In this document: positions 7,629 to 19,244 of the stretch, piece by piece
How positions within the stretch are numbered: the first letter of the stretch is position 1
How the letters are laid out: the number at the start of each line of letters is the position of its first letter
Assembly: GCF_963678635.1 (NCBI RefSeq)
Contig: NC_087066.1
Location: 59,042,312-59,106,311, forward strand
DNA from: Symsagittifera roscoffensis
Lineage: Eukaryota; Xenacoelomorpha; Acoela; Convolutidae
Length of the DNA: 64,000 nt
Direction: 5' to 3'
Translations under genes and position numbers: made by a program
The notes under the pieces: generated by a model
Databases searched by the model: none
What the model was told of the DNA's origin: nothing
What the model saw: the letters and a program-made list of their open reading frames with translations, nothing else

Positions 7629-8393
7629 TTAGTTAGTAAGTAAATCAAGGACGGAACGTCTGGTTCTATTTCCATATTCGCCGCCGGCGTCTTCAATGCT
7701 TCTCTTTTGTAGCTTCATACTTGGCATATTTAGTACAGTTATAGTTTCTCCAGGGGCGTGCATGATAGGAGACTTGAATTTTACGTAGGCTGTTAGCTTT
7801 ATATCGTATAGCGTTGATAAGTCGGTGGCACATTGTAGAGCAATTCGGTAGTAAGCGTGGGATGTTGAAGTAGGAAGCCAGCGAGCTCTTGCGACATAGA
7901 GGTTGGCGGCCGAATCGTTCCAATTGTATTTTGGATATTTGACGATATACTTCTTATATCCCCTCATAGCTGACTTACGAACATCGGTATATGCTTCTAG
8001 ACTTGTAGTTGTAGATAGGGGACGGTCGGCATAGCGCATCCACATCCAAGGTAGATCGATAGCGGTACCGTCTTCTACTATTTTTGGAAAGGCCGGCGAT
8101 TGTCTAGGTAGGAACTCGAGCTTGTAGCATGTTATCTTATACTCCATATATCGGTTTTTCATATTCCCCCATCCTCCCCAATCAGAGGGACTAGTTGTGA
8201 CGACGACTGGTTTATTAGCGTACGAGCTACTCCAAGTAGCATTACTAACGAACTTTTCGGACTGATACCTGTACTTAAGCGAACGACGTTTGATATTCCG
8301 TTTCCTACGGTATATAGTAGATCGGCGACGATATTGGCGGCGACGATGGCAGCGATTACGCCTAACAGTCCTCTTGTATTTCCTCGCATACAT
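7629..8393 (-). CDS. cap: Cap, capsid protein (unit 1b, type II)
   Basis: 254 aa from the ATG complement at 8391-8393, intact. The first ~45 residues (Arg-rich arm) are almost the same as in type I Cap, but the body differs at many positions. The recombination breakpoint between types therefore lies near the Cap 5' end. Unit-specific changes relative to sisters are a His in the Arg arm and Gly to Arg in the C-terminal third. Only 25 bases separate the Cap and Rep stops. Confidence 0.85.
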   Translation of the reverse strand: MYARKYKRTVRRNRCHRRRQYRRRSTIYRRKRNIKRRSLKYRYQSEKFVSNATWSSSYANKPVVVTTSPSDWGGWGNMKNRYMEYKITCYKLEFLPRQSPAFPKIVEDGTAIDLPWMWMRYADRPLSTTTSLEAYTDVRKSAMRGYKKYIVKYPKYNWNDSAANLYVARARWLPTSTSHAYYRIALQCATDLSTLYDIKLTAYVKFKSPIMHAPGETITVLNMPSMKLQKRSIEDAGGEYGNRTRRSVLDLLTN

Positions 8394-8716
8394 ATATCTG
8401 AAAATAAGCACAGTTAGACCAGTGGACAAGTTAGGACATGTTCAAGGATTGATCTTGTAGTTAGTCGGCTCGCAGCAGGTAGAGGTTCAGCTCACACACG
8501 GTTCACAGGCGGAGGACACCACTCGGCCACGAGGGCTAAGTATATGTACTCTGTAGTGCTATATAACGCTATGGAATATGTATATTATTATCAGGATGTC
8601 ACGATGTCACAATGTCACGAAGTGGCGGAGGGTAATACTAAGGCACTTCGTGCCACCTCCGCCACTTTCCTAATTTACTACTTGCGTTTCAGTTACTCTT
8701 TTATGTGCAACACTTT
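8394..8716. promoter_or_regulatory. Intergenic region and origin (1b/1c)
   Basis: Iterons at 8595-8618. Hairpin 8622-8665 with 10-bp arms and loop GTAATACTA at 8632-8640. Same layout as 6224-6546. Confidence 0.85.
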
Positions 8717-9773
8717 ATGCCAAATAATGTCAGTATTCGGAAGACAAAACGATCGAGAGCAAGGAACTGGCTCGTCACACTTAACAACCCCGGATTCGGG
8801 CTATGTCACTATGAGTCCAGATTCAAGGAAGCGGGTGTCGAATACACCGCTCAACTGGAGAAGGGAACGGCCGGCACAACCCACGTACAAGCGTTCATAC
8901 GCTTCGCCGGCGCAGTTGACCTCGGAAGAGCAACGGGAATATTCAGACCTGAAAAGCCACATGCAGAACCTTGCAAGTCAGTCCAACGGTCAGAAGCGTA
9001 TTGCCGCAAGGAAGAGACAAGAGTGACTGGACCGGTCACTAATATCGATCCAACGACTTTTTCAGCGGGCCAAGGGACCAGAACAGACCTCAAAGAAGTT
9101 GCAGAGGTGGCGGCGAAGGGAGAGACGATGGCCAGCATCGCTAGCCAATGGCCGACGACCTACATCAAATTTTACCGAGGTGGGTGTAATTAGTGTTTTC
9201 AGCGAGGCATGGCCCGCTAATATTTGGCAAGTACCATACGCTCGCTCCGCTTCGCTCCGCTCACTCAGATCCGATACGAGAGGTAATTGGGGTCTAAGGG
9301 TTCGTGTTTGGCATAAGGATTTGTGTTTAGGAATTAATGAACTTAGTGGCCTACTATCCCCCGCGAGAAGTTGGAAAAGTGATGTGTGGTGGTTGTTTGG
9401 TCCGCCTGGCGTTGGCAAATCAAGGCTCGCCAGAGACGCTTCAGCCGCTTACGGAACTGGAGATGGCTATACAGGAACTACGTATAGCAAGTCCGGAGGA
9501 AACAAGTGGTTCGATGGCTACGACGGACAATCCGTGGTCATTTGGGACGAACCAACAGGAGAGCTCGAGTGGGGAGCCCTGTTGCAACTATCAGACCGGT
9601 ATGAGTACCGGGTCGAGGTAAAGGGAGGGATGAAACAATTCCTAGCCCGTTTAATTATATTCACTTCAAACTTCCACCCTGAGACTCTGTTTAATAAATA
9701 CCAAAACTGCGATGCATTTCTGAGAAGAATAACTTTACTGTTAGAATGTACCGACAAAATATATGAGACTTGA
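8717..9773 (+). CDS. rep: Rep (unit 1c, type II)
   Basis: Exons 8717-9179 and 9331-9773, 301 aa, all HUH and helicase motifs present. A G to A change at 9026 turns Ala to Thr in Rep but creates a TGA in the alternative +1 frame, splitting the long unspliced ORF of the sister units. This shows that the constrained product is spliced Rep. The matching Cap is cut off by the host junction. Confidence 0.9.
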
Positions 9774-9798
9774 ATTCAGAATGTACTTATTACAAATT

Positions 9799-9901
9799 TT
9801 AGTTAGTAAGTATATCAAGGACGGAACGTCTGGTTCTATTTCCATATTCGCCGCCGGCGTCTTCAATGCTTCTCTTTTGTAGCTTCATACTTGGCATATT
9901 T
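9799..9901 (-). pseudogene. cap: Cap 3' fragment (unit 1c), truncated by the host junction
   Basis: Only the last ~34 codons of type II Cap remain, ending at the normal stop (9799). The 5' side joins host sequence homologous to position 450 through shared TTT (9899-9901). This is the breakpoint of the 9.45-kb tandem duplication. Confidence 0.9.
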
Positions 9902-12900
9902 GACTGAGATTGGGCTATTAATAAATTCGAAGATTAGTATGTTTGGGCTTAAAGTTCACTTAAATTAACCTCGCTGGAAGCATAGATATTTCACTAATGA
10001 CGACTGCTCGGCCAACAATGTTCGAAAATCTTGAACATTTCAAATTTTTCAAGCCACCTGTCAACAAATTGTATAATGCTCACAGTTCTATTACTTCGAT
10101 TCGTTTAAGCCAGTTTCTACTATGATATGTACAAGGTTTTTCTTTTTGGGCGTTGTAGATCAATACTGGCTATGTCACAAATAGGTGGCTAAAAAATTGA
10201 CTATTACACGTGCCAAGTGAACGGTGTTGTCATGTTTTTTTATGAACGGTGTTGTCATGTTATGATTAGCCAAAAAATCATATGCTGACTGGATAAATTT
10301 ATCAATTACCTCAGAAACACCCTTGAAATGCTTGTTCTGATGCAAAAATATTCAATTTTTGTCTTCAGTAATTCAGGAGTTATGAACTTTTGTTGTGGTC
10401 AAAAACGTGTTTGCAAACCAAACGCCTAATATAGTCAATTTTTCGATATTGTTTTTTTTTCAAAATAATTTGAGTGTTTCAAATCGGGCCATTCAAGTAT
10501 CATATTGTAAATTATGATGTAAATTGTTGATGTTTCTTTTGTTGTTGTTGTCATTATTGATGTTGCTTGGACGTTTTTCTTATTAACTTCATTGTTTTTG
10601 TTGTTGTCGTGTCAATATTGTTGTTGCTTCTTTTTTTTGTTGTTGTTGGTGTTGTCGAGAGACTGCTGTTTACATAAGTTCGGGAAAAAATCTTGATGGA
10701 AATTGTTTGTCCAAATTATGAATTCCTCTATAAATTTTTAATGTTCTTTCCATATTTCTCAAAACCAACAAAAAAAATAGCAAAAATTGCATGGTTTCGC
10801 TAAGAAATCAATTTTTCTCCTAATATACAAAACGAATGATTGAAAATGAATTTTTTCTCAAGAGCAAAAAAATGCACCAGCAAATTAAAAATGATCCAGC
10901 GAAGTTTAGCATATTGAAATTTCAACAGATCTTGTGTGTATCTTATTGAAAACAACTTTTTGGAATTTTCCTAATATTCAAATTTTCAATAAATATGAAT
11001 TACAAAACCATCTGCGAATTTTGTCATTTTCGTAAATTGCATATCAGAGTGATCATCCGCACAACTTTTTCATTTCCAATCAAAAATCTCTTAGTGAGTG
11101 AAATAAACTTAAAGCAATGTTTGAATATGTTCAAAGAACTAGCTCAAAAAAATTTCAAATCAGATTGTGAGGTTTCTGCAAAAAACACTAATTTTACTTC
11201 TTGGATGAATGCAAGGTTAACTCATGAGCTCTCCAAAGTGAAGATAATTTCCTAATGTCGTAACTTTTGCAAGATGCTACTTGGAAAAAACACTAAGTGA
11301 TTTTTTGATGAAATAGTAGCTTTCAGTTTAGTGCATCATTCAAAACTTATTATGAAAATGAAGAATAATTAAAGCACTGAATTCCATAATTTTACATATG
11401 CTTAAATTTTCCTTTTTCCAATTTTTTAAAAACGTAGTAAAATTCAGATCAAATTTTCGTTTTCATAAAATATCATCACTGTCTTTTTGATGACATGCCA
11501 TCACCATCATCGTCTGAAAAACCTAAATGAATTTGTATAAATTGACTTCGAATTGAAAATTAAAGTATAAACAACTGTAACTCCTGCTTTAATTTTCATT
11601 TATTCAACAACAAGTAATTTGGAATCCAGTTTTTCCAAAATAAATTAAAATTATTTTAAATTTTTTGTCAGCCTCAAATGAAAAACAATTGGCTTTTGAT
11701 TTCTAGTTTATCTTCAAAAGTTTCCCCGTCCTTTACGCCCATGGTATTTTCAACCCAATTTATTTTTGAGATCAATAATTCATTTTGTTCAGTTAAAATA
11801 AGCACACAAAAACACAATTCTTATTAAGCATTAAATTGTAACGATACGAAACTTTACTCGCTGTCAAACATGTTTATTGTCCTAAATCGAGTTTTTGTAT
11901 TCAACTTAAACAAATAAGCAATTTTTTTGGGAGGCGAACAAAAATATGTCCCGACATCACCGTCTTCAAACCTGATTCTACGATGATAAGTTTCATTTGA
12001 ACTTTATGTTTTGTTTTTTAGTTTTTGATGTTTGTCTGTTTGTTTGTTTTGTTTTAGTTTTCTATTCACTCATCAAAGTCTGTTGCTCCCTTTGTCATAT
12101 TTTTATCTAAATTTAAAATTAAAACTAAATTTTTCATGTATGGCTTGCAATAACACTAGTTTATATAAAAAGTTGTTTTTCAGGTCTTTTGTGTGCGTAG
12201 TGGTCAAAATGAACAGTTTGATTACGTACAATTGTTTATTCTTTTAATACATTCTTTTAATAATTTATTCTTTTAATGTTTATCCATCTCGAAAAATGGA
12301 GTCATTTTTTATTCAGGATTGTTGTCTATGGGGATAGTCACGTTTCTCGAATGCAAGCAGCAGTTAGGAACTAAAATTAATCATGCTCACAAAATTGTTT
12401 TTGTCGCAGAAAAAGGTCAACTAATCAAAAATAGGAGATTTTTCTTCGAGTCTGAGGTCTTTGAAGCCGGATTTAGTTATTTTGATGATTGGTGGCAATG
12501 ATATTTCACATCCTAAACGGATACAGGAACCAGCTAAATTCTATCCTGCATGGCCTTCAACTGCCTAATGACAGTGCAGCAAAAGTTTTTGGAGTGTGGT
12601 ATTCCTGTGTTCATCCGCAGCATTATTCAACAAACAATTAACACAGAAGTAATAACTGAATGAATTGAGGGCCTTCGAAAAATGCTTAGCCGAACGTTTC
12701 CTTGGACTGGGGGCTTTGCGAGGTCCAAACATTTTTCGAATCGGACTCATTTGAATCAGATAACATACCGACTCGTAAAGACCCATTTGAATCAGATAAC
12801 ATACCGACACGCAGATAACATACCGACACGTACTTGTTGTAAATGAGTAGTCGAAAAAAGTTCATTCTTGTCTTTGAAAATTATCTTATGACTTAAAAAG

Positions 12901-13773
12901 TTATTTTATTCTCAGGTCACAATTTTAATTTTTTTGCTTTTAGTTTAAAACATCATTACAACAATCAGTTGGTCGTTATTTTTGTGTATTGTTTTGCATT
13001 TGTGAACAAAAATCCTTTTTCTATATAACTAAAGACAGTTGAATTTTTACAAATCTGAAATTAATATGTCAACATTTTTTGCTATAAAAACTGACTGTGA
13101 AAAAGTACACTTGCTGATTTCTTTTTTTAACTCTACGATGGACACTTACTTTTTCTCAGTTTTCAAAAATGTGATTATGCTGTTTGAAGTTTTCAAGTTT
13201 AAAAAATGTTTTTTTTGCAAAGGTTTCTCATTGATCATTATTGATATTTAATGCAAGCGTTTTTATTTTTTAGTTACTTAGTTTAAAAAATCTATACATG
13301 AAAAAAAAACAGAGATTAGCATACTTTTTTCTAAACGTTGAAAAACCTTTGAGTATGTGAAGTTCTGAATACAGCTTCTCTTGTTAAAAGCAATGTAGTG
13401 AAATTTAGACAAATTAAAGCAAGGAATTGCAGGTTCAACTTGAGAAAATAAAAAAAAATTAGGGAAATCCAGATTTGATTAATGCAACTATTATAAATTT
13501 TGTGATCGTCAATCAAAATCAGGTATTTTAGTGAAAACAAAATTGAATTTTCAAAATACCATCTCGACGAAATCAAAATTTGATTTTGACATTTATTTTT
13601 AAAAAAGCTGAATGACTGGTCAAAGCTGTTTTGTTAATTTCCAGAACTTGTTTCACGACTGTCAACGCAGAAAATTTTTGATTTGTTCTAGCAACGACGA
13701 TCATGCATCCTGGAGAAGCAAGAAGATCAAGGACTTCTGAAAAGCTTTTTTCCTGTTTCAATTTTTGGATGTT
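9899..13773. repeat. Host flank, copy 2
   Basis: Near-identical copy of 450-4327. The offset is 9449 at the start and 9446 after three single-base homopolymer losses. It carries the same TTG-rich tract, SGNH fossil, short repeats and weak minus-strand frame (13573-13776). One visible substitution turns TTAACA into TCAACA near 13070. No other gene is supportable. Confidence 0.92.
12318..12662 (+). pseudogene. Decayed SGNH/GDSL-type hydrolase fragment, copy 2
   Basis: Same GDSH and GGND blocks and the same frame breaks as at 2872, carried by the flank duplication. Confidence 0.4.
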
Positions 13774-13807
13774 TAATACTAGGGCACTTCGTGCCACCTA
13801 CCGCCAC
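13774..13807. other. Left junction of array 2: half origin starting at the nonamer
   Basis: Identical to 4328-4361 and carried by the duplication: TAATACTA, inner palindrome, right arm, and no left arm or iterons. Confidence 0.85.
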
Positions 13808-13842
13808 TTATACTTAATACTGGTCTACGTTATAGTTACTGT

Positions 13843-14871
13843 ATGAGCAATGTCAGTCTTCGGAAGAACAAACGTACACGGTCAAGGAACTTCATTGTTA
13901 CGCTCAACAACACCGGATTCGGGCTATGTCACTATGAGCAACTCTTCACAGGCGGCGGTGTGCAATACACCGGTCAATTCGAGAAGGGCGAGTCCAGAAC
14001 GACTCACTTACAAGCGTTTCTACGCTTCTCCACATCCGTGGACTTCGGACGAGCAAAGGCTCTATTCGGAAGTGAACGAGGACATATCGAAAAGTGCTTT
14101 AATGTCAGCAAAGCGGAAGCTTATTGCCGAAAGGAGGAAACTAGAGTGGCTGGACCGGTCAGTAACATCGATCAAAAGACTTTTTCGGGGGGACAGGGGA
14201 GACGAACGGACCTCCAAGAGGTCGCAGAGAAGACGAAGGCGGGAACGTCGTTGGCCCGCATCGCGGAAGAGCACCCTACAACCTTCATTAAATTTCACAG
14301 AGGTGAGATGCATGGCATACTAATGGTGCGGCAAGTACCATACGGTCACTCCGCTTCGCTTCGCTCCCTCGGCTTCGGCACGAGATGTGTGTGGAAACAT
14401 CTGGTTTGTGTTTTAGGCATTAAGGAACTTGGTGCAATCCTATCACCCCGCAGAAGTTACAAAACAGTTGTGTGGTGGCTGTATGGTCCGCCTGGCATTG
14501 GCAAGTCAAGGCTCGCCAGAGAACCTGCGGCCCTATACGGAACTGGAGCTAGCTGTGATGAACATGTCTATAGCAAGTCCGGAGGGTCCAAGTGGTGGGA
14601 CGGATACAGTGCACAGCCCGTGGTCGTATGGGACGAGCCGAACGGAGAGATCGAGTGGGGAGGGTTGCTCCAACTATGTGACCGGTATGAGTACCGAGTA
14701 GAGGTAAAGGGGGGCATGACTCAATTTCTGTCTAGACTGATAATATTTACTTCCAATTATCATCCTGATACATTGTTTGCTAAACATTCCAACTACAGTG
14801 CTTTCGCTAGACGCATAACTCTTTTGTTAGAATTCACCGGCGCTATATATGTCGACATAAAGGAATGTTAA
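13843..14871 (+). CDS. rep: Rep (unit 2a, type I)
   Basis: Exons 13843-14302 and 14417-14871, 304 aa. Duplicate of unit 1a Rep, differing by Val to Ile just after the splice junction. The alternative-frame ORF is at 13850-14323. Intact. Confidence 0.93.
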   Translation: MSNVSLRKNKRTRSRNFIVTLNNTGFGLCHYEQLFTGGGVQYTGQFEKGESRTTHLQAFLRFSTSVDFGRAKALFGSERGHIEKCFNVSKAEAYCRKEETRVAGPVSNIDQKTFSGGQGRRTDLQEVAEKTKAGTSLARIAEEHPTTFIKFHRGEMHGILMVRQVPYGHSASLRSLGFGTRCVWKHLVCVLGIKELGAILSPRRSYKTVVWWLYGPPGIGKSRLAREPAALYGTGASCDEHVYSKSGGSKWWDGYSAQPVVVWDEPNGEIEWGGLLQLCDRYEYRVEVKGGMTQFLSRLIIFTSNYHPDTLFAKHSNYSAFARRITLLLEFTGAIYVDIKEC

Positions 14872-14913
14872 TTAACTTCACAGTACGTATACAATTCTTT
14901 TGTATTAACTTAT

Positions 14914-15669
14914 TTAGTTAGTTAGTATTGAGTAGACAGATCGTCTGGCTCTTTCATATTCGCCGCCGCCGTCAGCTTTCTTTTGTGCTTGCATATTCGG
15001 TGCGTTGAGGACGGTTATTTTGTTGTTAGACGGATCATTAATCGGTGACTTCATTTTTACGTAACTTGTTACTTTTATATCGTACAAATCTGTTAAATCC
15101 TGAGCACACTCTAGAGCTATCCCGTAGAAGGCCTGACTTGATGAGGTAGGTAACCATCTTGTTTTTGAGACGTACAAATTTCCGGCGGAATCGTTCCAAT
15201 TGTATTTTGGGTATCGGATAATCCATTTCTTATAGCCTTTCATTAAAGTCTTTCGACAATCTTGATATTGTTCTATCGAATTAGTTGTAGATAGGGGGCG
15301 GTCGCAGTAACGCACCCACATATGAGGGAGAACATAGCTAGTAGGATCGTGGCCGATTTTTGGGAACTGAGCCGACTGGCGAGGGAGCATTTCGATTTTG
15401 TAGCTGGTTAACTTATACTCCATATATCGGTTTTTCAAGTTTCCCCATCCCGACCAATCTGAGGGACTGGTTGTGATAACGATTGGTTTATCAACATACG
15501 CGCTATCCCAAGAGCCGTTACTAATGAATCTTTCGCTGTGATACCTGTACTTAGCCGAACGACGCTTGATACTCCGTTTCCTACGGTATATAGTAGATCG
15601 GCGACGATATTGGCGGCGACGACGGAAGCGATTACGCCTAACAGTCCTCTTGTATTTCCTCGCATACAT
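14914..15669 (-). CDS. cap: Cap (unit 2a, type I)
   Basis: 251 aa, duplicate of unit 1a Cap with no amino-acid difference that I can see. The alternative-frame ORF is at 15435-15665. Intact. Confidence 0.85.
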   Translation of the reverse strand: MYARKYKRTVRRNRFRRRRQYRRRSTIYRRKRSIKRRSAKYRYHSERFISNGSWDSAYVDKPIVITTSPSDWSGWGNLKNRYMEYKLTSYKIEMLPRQSAQFPKIGHDPTSYVLPHMWVRYCDRPLSTTNSIEQYQDCRKTLMKGYKKWIIRYPKYNWNDSAGNLYVSKTRWLPTSSSQAFYGIALECAQDLTDLYDIKVTSYVKMKSPINDPSNNKITVLNAPNMQAQKKADGGGEYERARRSVYSILTN

Positions 15670-15992
15670 ATATCTGAAAATAAGCACAGTTAGACCAGTG
15701 GACAAGTTAGGACATGTTCAAGGATTGATCTTGTAGTTAGTCGGCTCGCAGCAGGTAGAGGTTCAGCTCACACACGGTTCACAGGCGGAGGACACCACTC
15801 GGCCACGAGGGCTAAGTATATGTACTCTGTAGTGCTATATAACACTATGGAATATGTATATTATTATCAGGATGTCACGATGTCACAATGTCACGAAGTG
15901 GCGGAGGGTAATACTAAGGCACTTCGTGCCACCTCCGCCACTTTCCTAATTTACTACTTGCGTTTCAGTTACTCTTTTATGTGCAACACTTT
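15670..15992. promoter_or_regulatory. Intergenic region and origin (2a/2b)
   Basis: Iterons 15871-15894, hairpin 15898-15941, nonamer complement 15908-15916. Confidence 0.85.
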
Positions 15993-17049
15993 ATGCCAAA
16001 TAATGTCAGTATTCGGAAGACAAAACGATCGAGAGCAAGGAACTGGCTCGTCACACTTAACAACCCCGGATTCGGGCTATGTCACTATGAGTCCAGATTC
16101 AAGGAAGCGGGTGTCGAATACACCGCTCAACTGGAGAAGGGAACGGCCGGCACAACCCACGTACAAGCGTTCATACGCTTCGCCGGCGCAGTTGACCTCG
16201 GAAGAGCAACGGGAATATTCAGACCTGAAAAGCCACATGCAGAACCTTGCAAGTCAGTCCAACGGTCAGAAGCGTATTGCCGCAAGGAAGAGACAAGAGT
16301 GGCTGGGCCGGTCACTAATATCGATCCAACGACTTTTTCAGCGGGCCAAGGGACCAGAACAGACCTCAAAGAAGTTGCAGAGGCGGCGGCGAAGGGAGAG
16401 ACGATGGCCAGCATCGCTAGCCAATGGCCGACGACCTACATCAAATTTTACCGAGGTGGGTGTAATTAGTGTTTTCAGCGAGGCATGGCCCGCTAATATT
16501 TGGCAAGTACCATACGCTCGCTCCGCTTCGCTCCGCTCACTCAGATCCGATACGAGAGGTAATTGGGGTCTAAGGGTTCGTGTTTGGCATAAGGATTTGT
16601 GTTTAGGAATTAATGAACTTAGTGGCCTACTATCCCCCGCGAGAAGTTGGAAAAGTGATGTGTGGTGGTTGTTTGGTCCGCCTGGCGTTGGCAAATCAAG
16701 GCTCGCCAGAGACGCTTCAGCCGCTTACGGAACTGGAGATGGCTATACAGGAACTACGTATAGCAAGTCCGGAGGAAACAAGTGGTTCGATGGCTACGAC
16801 GGACAATCCGTGGTCATTTGGGACGAACCAACAGGAGAGCTCGAGTGGGGAGCCCTGTTGCAACTATCAGACCGGTATGAGTACCGGGTCGAGGTAAAGG
16901 GAGGGATGAAACAATTCCTAGCCCGTTTAATTATATTCACTTCAAACTTCCACCCTGAGACTCTGTTTAATAAATACCAAAACTGCGATGCATTTCTGAG
17001 AAGAATAACTTTACTGTTAGAATGTACCGACAAAATATATGAGACTTGA
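15993..17049 (+). CDS. rep: Rep (unit 2b, type II)
   Basis: Exons 15993-16455 and 16607-17049, 301 aa. Duplicate of unit 1b Rep. All motifs intact. Confidence 0.92.
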
Positions 17050-17074
17050 ATTCAGAATGTACTTATTACAAATT

Positions 17075-17839
17075 TTAGTTAGTAAGTAAATCAAGGACGG
17101 AACGTCTGGTTCTATTTCCATATTCGCCGCCGGCGTCTTCAATGCTTCTCTTTTGTAGCTTCATACTTGGCATATTTAGTACAGTTATAGTTTCTCCAGG
17201 GGCGTGCATGATAGGAGACTTGAATTTTACGTAGGCTGTTAGCTTTATATCGTATAGCGTTGATAAGTCGGTGGCACATTGTAGAGCAATTCCGTAGTAA
17301 GCGTGGGATGTTGAAGTAGGAAGCCAGCGAGCTCTTGCGACATAGAGGTTGGCGGCCGAATCGTTCCAATTGTATTTTGGATATTTGACGATATACTTCT
17401 TATATCCCCTCATAGCTGACTTACGAACATCGGTATATGCTTCTAGACTTGTAGTTGTAGATAGGGGACGGTCGGCATAGCGCATCCACATCCAAGGTAG
17501 ATCGATAGCGGTACCGTCTTCTACTATTTTTGGAAAGGCCGGCGATTGTCTAGGTAGGAACTCGAGCTTGTAGCATGTTATCTTATACTCCATATATCGG
17601 TTTTTCATATTCCCCCATCCTCCCCAATCAGAGGGACTAGTTGTGACGACGACTGGTTTATTAGCGTTCGAGCTACTCCAAGTAGCATTACTAACGAACT
17701 TTTCGGACTGATACCTGTACTTAAGCGAACGACGTTTGATATTCCGTTTCCTACGGTATATAGTAGATCGGCGACGATATTGGCGGCGACGACGGCAGCG
17801 ATTACGCCTAACAGTCCTCTTGTATTTCCTCGCATACAT
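17075..17839 (-). CDS. cap: Cap (unit 2b, type II)
   Basis: 254 aa, intact. Differs from 1b by Arg instead of His in the arm, Gly instead of Arg in the C-terminal third, and Tyr to Asn after the arm. Confidence 0.85.
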   Translation of the reverse strand: MYARKYKRTVRRNRCRRRRQYRRRSTIYRRKRNIKRRSLKYRYQSEKFVSNATWSSSNANKPVVVTTSPSDWGGWGNMKNRYMEYKITCYKLEFLPRQSPAFPKIVEDGTAIDLPWMWMRYADRPLSTTTSLEAYTDVRKSAMRGYKKYIVKYPKYNWNDSAANLYVARARWLPTSTSHAYYGIALQCATDLSTLYDIKLTAYVKFKSPIMHAPGETITVLNMPSMKLQKRSIEDAGGEYGNRTRRSVLDLLTN

Positions 17840-18162
17840 ATATCTGAAAATAAGCACAGTTAGACCAGTGGACAAGTTAGGACATGTTCAAGGATTGATC
17901 TTGTAGTTAGTCGGCTCGCAGCAGGTAGAGGTTCAGCTCACACACGGTTCACAGGCGGAGGACACCACTCGGCCACGAGGGCTAAGTATATGTACTCTGT
18001 AGTGCTATATAACACTATGGAATATGTATATTATTATCAGGATGTCACGATGTCACAATGTCACGAAGTGGCGGAGGGTAATACTAAGGCACTTCGTGCC
18101 ACCTCCGCCACTTTCCTAATTTACTACTTGCGTTTCAGTTACTCTTTTATGTGCAACACTTT
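17840..18162. promoter_or_regulatory. Intergenic region and origin (2b/2c)
   Basis: Iterons 18041-18064, hairpin 18068-18111. Confidence 0.85.
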
Positions 18163-19219
18163 ATGCCAAATAATGTCAGTATTCGGAAGACAAAACGATC
18201 GAGAGCAAGGAACTGGCTCGTCACACTTAACAACCCCGGATTCGGGCTATGTCACTATGAGTCCAGATTCAAGGAAGCGGGTGTCGAATACACCGCTCAA
18301 CTGGAGAAGGGAACGGCCGGCACAACCCACGTACAAGCGTTCATACGCTTCGCCGGCGCAGTTGACCTCGGAAGAGCAACGGGAATATTCAGACCTGAAA
18401 AGCCACATGCAGAACCTTGCAAGTCAGTCCAACGGTCAGAAGCGTATTGCCGCAAGGAAGAGACAAGAGTGGCTGGACCGGTCACTAATATCGATCCAAC
18501 GACTTTTTCAGCGGGCCAAGGGACCAGAACAGACCTCAAAGAAGTTGCAGAGGCGGCGGCGAAGGGAGAGACGATGGCCAGCATCGCTAGCCAATGGCCG
18601 ACGACCTACATCAAATTTTACCGAGGTGGGTGTAATTAGTGTTTTCAGCGAGGCATGGCCCGCTAATATTTGGCAAGTACCATACGCTCGCTCCGCTTCG
18701 CTCCGCTCACTCAGACCCGATACGAGAGGTAATTGGGGTCTAAGGGTTCGTGTTTGGCATAAGGATTTGTGTTTAGGAATTAATGAACTTAGTGGCCTAC
18801 TATCCCCCGCGAGAAGTTGGAAAAGTGATGTGTGGTGGTTGTTTGGTCCGCCTGGCGTTGGCAAATCAAGGCTCGCCAGAGACGCTTCAGCCGCTTACGG
18901 AACTGGAGATGGCTATACAGGAACTACGTATAGCAAGTCCGGAGGAAACAAGTGGTTCGATGGCTACGACGGACAATCCGTGGTCATTTGGGACGAACCA
19001 ACAGGAGAGCTCGAGTGGGGAGCCCTGTTGCAACTATCAGACCGGTATGAGTACCGGGTCGAGGTAAAGGGAGGGATGAAACAATTCCTAGCCCGTTTAA
19101 TTATATTCACTTCAAACTTCCACCCTGAGACTCTGTTTAATAAATACCAAAACTGCGATGCATTTCTGAGAAGAATAACTTTACTGTTAGAATGTACCGA
19201 CAAAATATATGAGACTTGA
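18163..19219 (+). CDS. rep: Rep (unit 2c, type II)
   Basis: Exons 18163-18625 and 18777-19219, 301 aa, intact. Counterpart of 1c, but without the Ala to Thr change. Confidence 0.92.
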
Positions 19220-19244
19220 ATTCAGAATGTACTTATTACAAATT

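Larger units (their letters stand above)
4328..9898 (+). mobile_element. Endogenous cyclovirus-like array 1 (units 1a, 1b, truncated 1c)
   Basis: Head-to-tail viral units are bounded on the left by host flank copy 1 and on the right by host flank copy 2. The left edge begins in the origin nonamer. The right edge cuts a Cap gene 103 bases from its 3' end and joins host sequence at a 3-base TTT microhomology (9899-9901). Order: type I Rep/Cap, origin, type II Rep/Cap, origin, type II Rep, partial Cap. Virus and host are linked in one contig and array 2 carries decayed units, so these are integrated copies rather than an episome. Confidence 0.93.

Noticed and set aside
7693-7923. 76-codon minus frame within the Cap 3' half
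   Set aside because: It has no ATG start (TTG) and differs in length from type I. It matters only as the frame entered after the TA deletion.
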